Positions 33,434-42,400 of a DNA stretch of 64,000 nucleotides are shown here, piece by piece. The stretch covers positions 32,846,612-32,910,611 of the forward strand of contig OZ038450.1 of assembly GCA_964036195.1 (NCBI GenBank), read 5' to 3'. The translations under genes and the position numbers were made by a program. How positions within the stretch are numbered: the first letter of the stretch is position 1; each line of letters opens with the position of its first letter. The notes below the pieces were generated by a model. That model was given only the letters and a program-made list of their open reading frames with translations, did no database searches and was not told the origin of the DNA. The stretch is from Sphaerolaimus hirsutus (taxonomy: Eukaryota; Nematoda; Chromadorea; Monhysterida; Sphaerolaimidae).

Positions 33434-36400
33434 GCGAGTGACAACTGGGGGCAGTCCCAAGCCCTGTAAAGTATAAAGTAGTGTTAAATGTAAAGTCAAA
33501 TGCAAAGTCAAGTGTCAAAACAAAAAAGAAAAGATTTTATTACTGAACTTTGCATGACAATTGACACTTTACTTTTCATTTGACTTTACATTTGACACTA
33601 CTTTATACTTTACAGGGCTTGGGATTGGCACCAGTTTGACCAGTCTGGTGACGGGAAGACGCCAAAAATCGGATTCAAGCACAATTAAACTTTTTAGAAT
33701 GTTGACAAAATAACAACTTCAGGTGCCAGTTGCACGACATGTCAAGAAATTCATCAAAGTCCATAAAATCTCAAGAATTTTCGGAATGTCAGAATGTGAA
33801 TACCGTATTACCTCTAAATACCCCCCATTGGGGTTTATTTTCGCCAGCAAAATTTGAGGGGGGTTTATTCGAGGGAGAGTGTATTATTTCGTCAGAAATT
33901 TTTTTGTAATGATTGTAGTAAATGGTAGGCATTTGCGTACCCAAAACAGGTTCTAAATGTGTCCAAACAGGATATATTTGGACATAAAAATGTAGATAGC
34001 TACACAAACTAGTCTATGTGTCTACTAGCATTGCAAGTTAGCAGTAATAAATCACGTATTTACATTGCATACATGATGTACATCATTCCGGTGGGGGGGG
34101 GTATTTCGAGGGGGGTTTATTATTTCCCCAGCCCATTTTGAGGGGGGGGGTGAATTCGAGGGGGTTTCTTCAAGGGGGGATAATTCGAGGTTGTACGGTA
34201 GCTTAGTAAAACGTTCTTTGCTTTTTGCGGTGCATTTTACATTATGCAATTATGCACGGAGCAATTATGTCAGACGAAAACATTTATTTATAGTCATGAC
34301 CATGGTTGGCAAAATCTCAGGAAAAAAATAAAATAAAATGGAGAATTGAAGAATAAAATTAAACGAAACATGAATAACAGACAATTTTTATACAATTTTA
34401 CTACAATTTAAGTAAATATAAAGAAGTATCTAAATGCAACCCTGGTCACAAACTAAAACAAAAAATAAAAATAAAATATCAATAAAACGAAAATTGACGA
34501 ATAAAATCAAATGAAATGAAACATGAATAAAATTAGAATAAAATGCAATTTTAACACAATTTACTACAATTTTAGTAAAATACAAGTATTTTACTAAAAC
34601 CAACCTTGGTCATAACCATCTACTTCACACTTTTCCACGCCTAAATAATTCAGACAATTACACAAAGCCCCCTCCCAATTGCAGAAAACCCGTTCCTATG
34701 GCTGGTACCAGCTGTTCGTGCTGGTGGTCATCCAATGGACTTGCATCAATTTGGCTGGCAACTTTTTCCTACTCGTGTTTGCTGGCTTGAAGCCAGAAAT
34801 TTCTTGCAATGCTACAGACTGGATGTTGAATCAGACCATTTCATTGGACGTATGTTGTTGATTTTTTTATGTTGAATTGAGGTAAAATTCGCCACGCAGC
34901 CACTGAAATATAGGAAACTCATGTCTATTTTAAACACGTTTGTGTTTACCAGAATTTACCATTAGAGTTTATGAGAACGATTTTTGATGGCTTTCAACAG
35001 TAAAATAAGCGATTGACTTATCATCCTGGTAAACTCAAACGCGTTCAGAAGAGGGGGAGTTATTCGAGGGGGTGTCATTTTCTCCTCACTCGGCTAACAT
35101 TGGGGAATTATTCAATGGGGAGCACTTATTCGAGGATACACGGTAATGCTGCGATTACAGCTCGGTCGTATAATGGACGGGCGTAAAATTGATTTTTGGG
35201 CGTAAAATTAATTACAGGTGAATGGATAAAGATATGGCGTTGTAATTTCAGTCAAAGAAAGGGCACATGCAGATGTTGCATGTGTCCAAAGCTCATCAGT
35301 TTATTTTAATTGTACTAGAAGTTATGAGTTTTGGCGCAAAAGTTTTTAATTTTTTGCCCTAATTTTACGCAACTTACAGCGCATAATTGAAAAAATTGTG
35401 CTAAAATTCATAACTCTCATAACTAAATAAACTAATGAGCTTTGGACACAAGAAACGTCTGCATCTAAGCTTTCTTTGACTGAAATAACAATGTCGTATG
35501 TCTATCCATTCATCTGTAATTAATTTTACACCCAAAATCAATTTTACGCCCGGTCAATTTTACGCCCGAGCTGTAATCGCAGCATAAATATCGTCGGTCA
35601 ACCCCCCCCCCCTGGCGCAGGACCAGTGCAGCATGCTGGCGCACTGTCCCCCAGGCCACCTGCAAGTGCGCTCGTCGTTCTACTCCATCTACGAGGAGTT
35701 CGGCGAGCTGCTGTGCGAGTACGACTGGCTGCCCGGCGTCATGGCCACCGTGCAGATGGCCGCCGGGGGGGTCGGCGAGGCTGTGGGCGGCCATCTGGCA
35801 GATCGCTTTGGCAGGTCCGTGGGGGTGCACTGGGGTTCAGTTTGGTTGGGGGTAGTCACAGAGCTTGTGAAGTGTCAAACGTCATGTTAAGTGACTTGTA
35901 ATAAGTACCGTATTTCCTCGAATTACCCCCCCCCCCCTCGAAATACCCCCCTCAAAATTGGCACTATGAATTTGTTGTCCGGGAAATGTATAACAGACGT
36001 TCAAACCACTTACTGTGTTACGTTAGAACATCGTTTATACCATCTACATCCTTTTATAAGGCTGTAAAAACTTATAAATGGTGGTTGTCGCATTTTTCAC
36101 GTTTTTCTCTCAAAATTTTCACTCTCAAAAAATAAACCCCCGGGGGGTAATTCGAGGAAATACGGTATGTCCAATTTACTTTTTTTTTTTTACTGGATAT
36201 TTGACATTTTTCATAACATTTTACATGATTTTTGACACTTGTCTGACATTTACACATACATCTAACAGAAGAAACTGACACCAGGCTGCTCTAAAACCAG
36301 TGCACACTAATCTAATGAGAGTGACCCCCCACAGGAAACGCGTGCTGTACGTGGGCTACATGGCTCTGAGCCTGCTGGGCATTCTGGCTGGGGCCGCCCC

Positions 36401-39400
36401 CTCGTGGCGCCTTCTGATGCCCTGCATCGGCACCCTGGGCTTCTTTTACGGCCTGCAAAACAGCCCCATGTTTGCCTACGCCAGTGAAACCGTCGGCCAG
36501 AAGTATAGGATCGTGCAGAGTTGCGCCTTCCAGTGGAGTATCGCCTTCATGGTGAGTAATTGTGTAACAATGTCCACAATTGAGGCGTCTAATTCTAAAA
36601 GTCGACAAGTCCACAAAATGCGATTTTGAGTAAATCGCAGTTTAAGTTTTAAACCCAATTCCAGGCCCGTGGTGCGTGTCCAATTTGGCTCTCTCATGCT
36701 TTCCATTAAGTTCCATATGTTGACAATAACCTGTCAAATTTTCAGCCCCTAATCTCAATGTATATGTGAAAAATGGGGTGTCCATTAAATTCCATTCGGT
36801 CAGAGCAAAACTGTTTTTGGGAGGGAAATGGACTTGTCGCCTTCTTGCACGCGAGAACATTTTTGTTCCCGCCCATGTTGCGCCTCCCCTATGGAAAATT
36901 TATGCACTTGTCGACTTTTAGAAATCGGTGCCCATAGTGGACTTATCACATTTCTTGCGTTTTTTCCCATAACAAAAACGATGCGGAGGATGGACTTGTC
37001 GACTTTTAACCCAAAACTAAGTGGACTTGGCGACTTCTTGCCCATTTTTTTTGCAATTTTCCCCAAAACTGTCAAATTTGGCACTATGCCATATGGGCAT
37101 GTCAGGTCAAAATATTTATGGAAAATGATGAAAAATCTGCGGAAGTAGCCCCAGATGACGTTTCCGGGCCTAACTCGAAATTTTCATATTTTGGACTTGT
37201 CGACTTTTAGAATTGGAGCCTCAATTGTGATTTTCGGGTATCAGTAGCTGAAAAAGTATTGCCGTCGACATTGAATTAGGGCAATGCCGTCGTAGCGACA
37301 GTGTCCAGCGTTAGGCACCCGTGCGTGATTTGGGGGTTCGATGCCCACCGTTGGCGGTGTAATTTTTGCACTTTTTCTGTGGTCAGCATAGCAGCCACAG
37401 ATACCGTATTACCTCGAAATACCCCCAGGGGCCAGATTTAATACTCCCTACAGATTTGTAGGGTAGGGCGTACGCCCGACAGATTTTTTAAAGTTCAGCC
37501 GCATCGACGCACATGCACCGAGAGCAAGGCGGTTTGTAAAATATACGAAACCATCCCTTAAGGTCACCGATATTGCAATACTAGCAGGATTCTCTCCGAC
37601 CTTCGGTCGGGTTTTGTGGTTCTCTACAATTAATACCATTGGAGGAAATATGATAGTTTAGTTAAGTTTGCCCACATGCTAGGCATGTGTTTTGAAATGT
37701 GGCATGTAATGTACCAACAATAACAAGACCAATACCAAAGATGCAACGTTTTGGAATGGATTTTTGTAAACTTCCATAAAATGGTTGGGCATGAAACTCG
37801 GTAGTAAAATGTGGACAGTTTGTGATTTGGTATGATGGTGTGCAGTGTGCATTCTGTGTGGTATAGGTTTTGTGATATGATAGTGTGGTTTTTGCAAGGT
37901 GTCAAACTTTGTTGTTATCTTAAATTGGTTACATTTGTGCTTTGCTGTTCTTTTTGTGTTTGTAAATCCTTGTGGTATTAATTGTAGAGAACCACAAAAC
38001 CCAACTGAAGGTTGGAGAGAATCCTGCTATAGGTACCCACTACTCAGAGGCTTGCAAAAACTGACACCCCAGTGGGGACCCCCCTCCAAATAGCATCCCC
38101 CAGGGAACCCCCCAAAAGTGGCACCCCCTGGAAACTGCCCAAAAATGGGACCCCCTAGGGCCCCACAAATATGACACCCCCTGAGGACCACCAAAATATG
38201 GCACCCCTTAGGGACCCCCCAAAAATGGCACCCCCTAGGGACCCCCCAAAAATGGCACCCCCTGGGGACCCCCCAAACATGGCACCCCCTAGGAACCCCC
38301 ACAAAAATGGCACCCCCTGGGGACCCACCCAAAGTTGGCTCCCCCAGGGGACTCTCCAAAAATGGCACCCCCCTGGGGACCCCCCCCCCAAAATGGCACC
38401 CCCTATGGACCACCACGCAAAAAAAAATATAGCACCCCCCTGAAGACCACAAAAAAATGGCACCCCTGGGGACCACCCAAGAAATGGCATCCCATGGGGA
38501 CCCACTTGAAATGGCACCCCAATATGTACCACCAAAAAATGACACCCCCTGGAGACCCCCCAAAAATGGCACCCCATGGGGACCCCCTCTAAATCCTGTA
38601 AACACAGCCCCTAGTTTGGAAACTCCTGTAAACTCAACCCCTAATTTGGAAACTCCTATAAACTCAGCCCCTAACTTGCAAACTCCCATAAACTCAGCCC
38701 CTAATATAGAAACTTCCATAAACTCAGCCCCTAATTTGGAAACTCCCTCAAACTCAGCCCCTAATTTGGAAACTCCCATAAACTCAGCCCCTAATTTGGA
38801 AACTCCCATAAACTCAGTCCCTAATTTGGGAACTCCCGTAAACTCATTTTCAGGTTTATGGTAATGTAGTGTAAAAATGGAATGAATACCGTATTACCTC
38901 GAAATACCCCCATGGGGGTTTATTATTTCGCCAGCAAAATTTGAGGGGGGGTTAATTCGAGGGGGGGGGTTTATTCGAGGGGGGGTTTATTATTTCGCCA
39001 GAAATTTTCGTGAAATTCATACTAAAGAATACGCCTTTTCTTACACAAAAACGGTAATAAATGTGAGAAAATAGGTCAAATTGGGGCTATAGATGTACAT
39101 CTGTACACAAATGAGCGTATAAGTGTAGCTGCGATGCAAATAAGTAGTAATAAATACATCATGTACATTGCATACATGATGTACATCATTCCGGAGGGGG
39201 GGTATTTCGAGGGGGGGGGGGTTTATTATTTCCCCAGCCCATTTTGAGGGGGGGGTTAATTCGAGGGGGGGTTAATTCAAGGGGGGGGGATAATTCGAGG
39301 TAATACGGTATTTCAAATAATCGCTATCATCAATCCACAAATGCATCAATTCACAATTTTCAATTTTTTACCCCCAGGGGTTAGACTTAAAGGTTATGGT

Positions 39401-42400
39401 AATGTAGAGTAGAAATGGAGTGCACATCTCAAATCACTGCAATAAAAAACCCACAAATGCATCATTTCACAAATTGAAATTTTTTGGGCCCAGGGGTTCA
39501 TTATCAGGGTTTTAGTAATGTGGTGTAAAAATAGAGTGTATATATGAAATCGCTACAATCAGAAACCCACAAACACATCATTTTATGATTTGAAAATTTT
39601 TAGCCCTGGGGGTTCATTTTCAGGGTTATGGTAATGTAGTGTCAAAATGAAGTGCATATTTCAAATCAAGGCAATCAAAAAGCCACAAATGCATCATTTC
39701 ACAATTTCTAATTTATTAGCCCCCGGGGTTCAATTTAAGGCTTACAGTAATGTAGAGTTGAAATTGAGTCATTTCAAATCAGTGCAATTAGAAACCTGCA
39801 AAATGCATCATTTCACAATTTTAAATTTTTGGGTCTAGGGGTTCAATTTCAGGGTTTTAGTAATGTAGTGTCAAAATGGAGTGCATATTTGAAATCGCTA
39901 CAATCAGAAACCCACAAATGCATCATTTTATGATTTGAAAGTTTTTGGCCCAGGGGGTTCATTTTTGGGGTTATGGTAATGTAGTGTCAAAGTGAAGTGC
40001 ATATTTCAAATGAGTGCAATCAGAAACCTGAAAATGAATGATTTCACAAATTGAAAGTTTTTGGCTCCAGAGGTTCATTTTCAGGGTTATGGTTATGTAG
40101 TTTTCAGGGTTTTGTAGTGTCAAAATGGAGTGCATATTTCAAATCAGTGCAATTAGAAACCCACATTGAATCATTTCACAATTTCTAATTTTTCAAGCCC
40201 TGGGCATATTTGAAATCGCTACACTCAGAAACCCACAAATACATCATTTTATGATTTGAGAGTTTTTGGCCCAGGGGGTTCATTTTTAGGGTTATGGTAA
40301 TGTAGTGTCAAAATGAAGTGCATAATTCAAATGAGTGCTATCAGAAATCTGAAAATGCATCCTTTCTCAAATTGAAAGTATTTGGCCCCAGTGGTTCGAT
40401 TTCAGAGTTATGGTAATGTAGTGTCAAAATGGAGTGCATTATATATCAAATCAGTGCAATTAGAAACCCACAATGCATCATTTCACAATTTGAAAGTTTT
40501 GGCCCCAGGGGTTCATATTCAGGGTTATGGTAATGTACTGTCAGAATGGAGTGCATATTTCAAATCATTGTAATCAGTAACCCACAAATGCATCATATCA
40601 CAATTTATATTTTTTAGCCCTGGGGGCCTCACTTGAGGATTATGGTAATGTTATTGTTAACTCCCATAAACTCAGCCCCTAATTGGGCAAACACCCATCA
40701 ACTCAACTCCCATAAACTCAGCCTCTTATTTGTAAACTTGTGTCAACAGCCCCTTATTTTTAAACTTCTGTCAACTCAACCCTAATTTATAAACACCCAT
40801 CAACTCAACCCTGAATTGAAAACTCAGCCCCTAAAAACTCAAGTTCACCCCCTATACATGTGCAATTGCATTCTTGGGAAGCAACTTTGCCATCTACTAA
40901 CCCTGTTTGTCAAGATTGTAACGTGTTTGTAAAGGGCATTTTGTACTAATAAATAGTGACTGCATTGTGTGCAAAAACACACATGAATCGGGCAAAAATG
41001 AGGCTGTGATTGTGCCTCCTATCTTTTGCATTGGGCATACTTTGCATGCAGTTCACTCAGAAATATATATGTTCTAATAACGTATATCGCTTCGATTTTG
41101 GCTCGGAAATCACGATTTCGTCATTTCTTGACCGTCTGCCAATTCGTTTTTTATTTTATTTTGTCGGGCAGGTTACTCGCATAAGTCGCGCTTTTGTACG
41201 CTCGTGCATGCATTTCTTTCTTGTCGCTGCCCTCATGGTTTCGGTTGCAGACAGTGAACACTAAAATAGTGACCACCTGACTACACAAAAGCGTGACCTA
41301 TGCGAGTAACCCGCCCGACAAAATAAAATAAAAAACGAATTGGCAGACGGTCAAGAAATGACGAAATCGTGATTTCCGAGCCAAAATCGAAGTGATATAC
41401 GTCATATTGCAATATCGGCAACCTTAAAGGATGGTTTCGTAAATTTGACGAACCGCCTTGCTCTCGGTGCATGTGCGTCGATGCGGCTAAACTTTAAAAA
41501 ATCTGTCGGGCGTACGCCCTACCCTACAAATCTGTAGGGAGTATTCAATCTGGCCCCTGGGGTTTATTAGTTCGCCAGCAAAATTTGAGGGTGGGATAAT
41601 TTGTGAGGGGTTTATTCGAGGGGGGTCTATTATTTCGCGAGAAATTTTTGGAAATTCACTCACCATACTCACCAGGCGTATAAAAATCAAACAATTACAT
41701 AGATGTAAATGTGTTTATAGTCATTACTGTATATAGGTACACATAAACCCTTCCCTAAGGTCACTCAATTATCTGTTTTAACGTGTGTTCTGCATTGTAC
41801 AAGTCACAAACTGTTGTATTTGTCTTTACGTTCTTTTCACATTGAATTTTTAGGGGGGAGTATTACGAGGGGGGTCATTTCGAGGTAATACGGTAGATGT
41901 AGATAAATAGGTGGCGTTTGGAGACCCCAGCGGCGGGGCAGGCCTGATACGCACATCTGCCCGTTACACACATTTGCCCGTTTTTTTCACTTGACACTTT
42001 TTCAAGTGATTTTCAGATATGAGTGAAGTGAAAAAAGTTCACTAATGTCATTGCGCAGCGCTTTTCACTTCACTCACTTATATCTGAAAATCACTTTAAA
42101 AAGTGTCAAGTGAAAAAAACGGGCAAATGTGCGTAACGGGCAGATGTGCGTATCAGTGCACCCCCCCCCCAGCGGCGACCCCAACCCCACACTCCCTCGC
42201 AGATAATCTCGCTAGCGGCTGGGGTGACGCGCAACTGGCGCAACTACGCGTTCGTTGTCAACGGGGTGTGCATCCCGCTGCTGGGCGCCATGCTGCTGCT
42301 GGTCGAGTCGCCCCGCTGGCTGATACAGAAGCACAGACTCGTCGAGGCGGCCGCGTCGCTCAACACAATGGCCTGGTGGAACGGCAGGCGCACCGACATT

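Larger units (their letters stand above)
37431..41554. mobile_element. Long-TIR (Mutator/foldback-like) element with minisatellites
   Basis: About 150 bp at 37431 is mirrored at 41400-41554 (ATACTCCCTACAGATTTGTA, then GTACGCCCGACAGATTTTTT). The flanking CCCCAGGGG and CCCCTGGGG are reverse complements, so a 9-bp duplication cannot be told from a palindrome. No transposase frame inside. Superfamily is inferred from TIR length only. Confidence 0.72.
37402..41895 (+). mobile_element. TA-flanked MITE split by a 4.1-kb element
   Basis: Left part TA-CCGTATTACCTCGAAATAC at 37402 and right part ending GAGGTAATACGG-TA at 41895 belong to one MITE cut near its CCCCAGGGG motif. Confidence 0.8.

Noticed and set aside
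38027..38809. 260-codon open frame on the minus strand, Gly/Val-rich
   Set aside because: It is a translation of two minisatellites with no start context, splice signals or domain.
39311..40660. Regular repeat array that might suggest a CRISPR
   Set aside because: Units are contiguous and diverged with no unique spacers, and the DNA is animal nuclear; it is a satellite.
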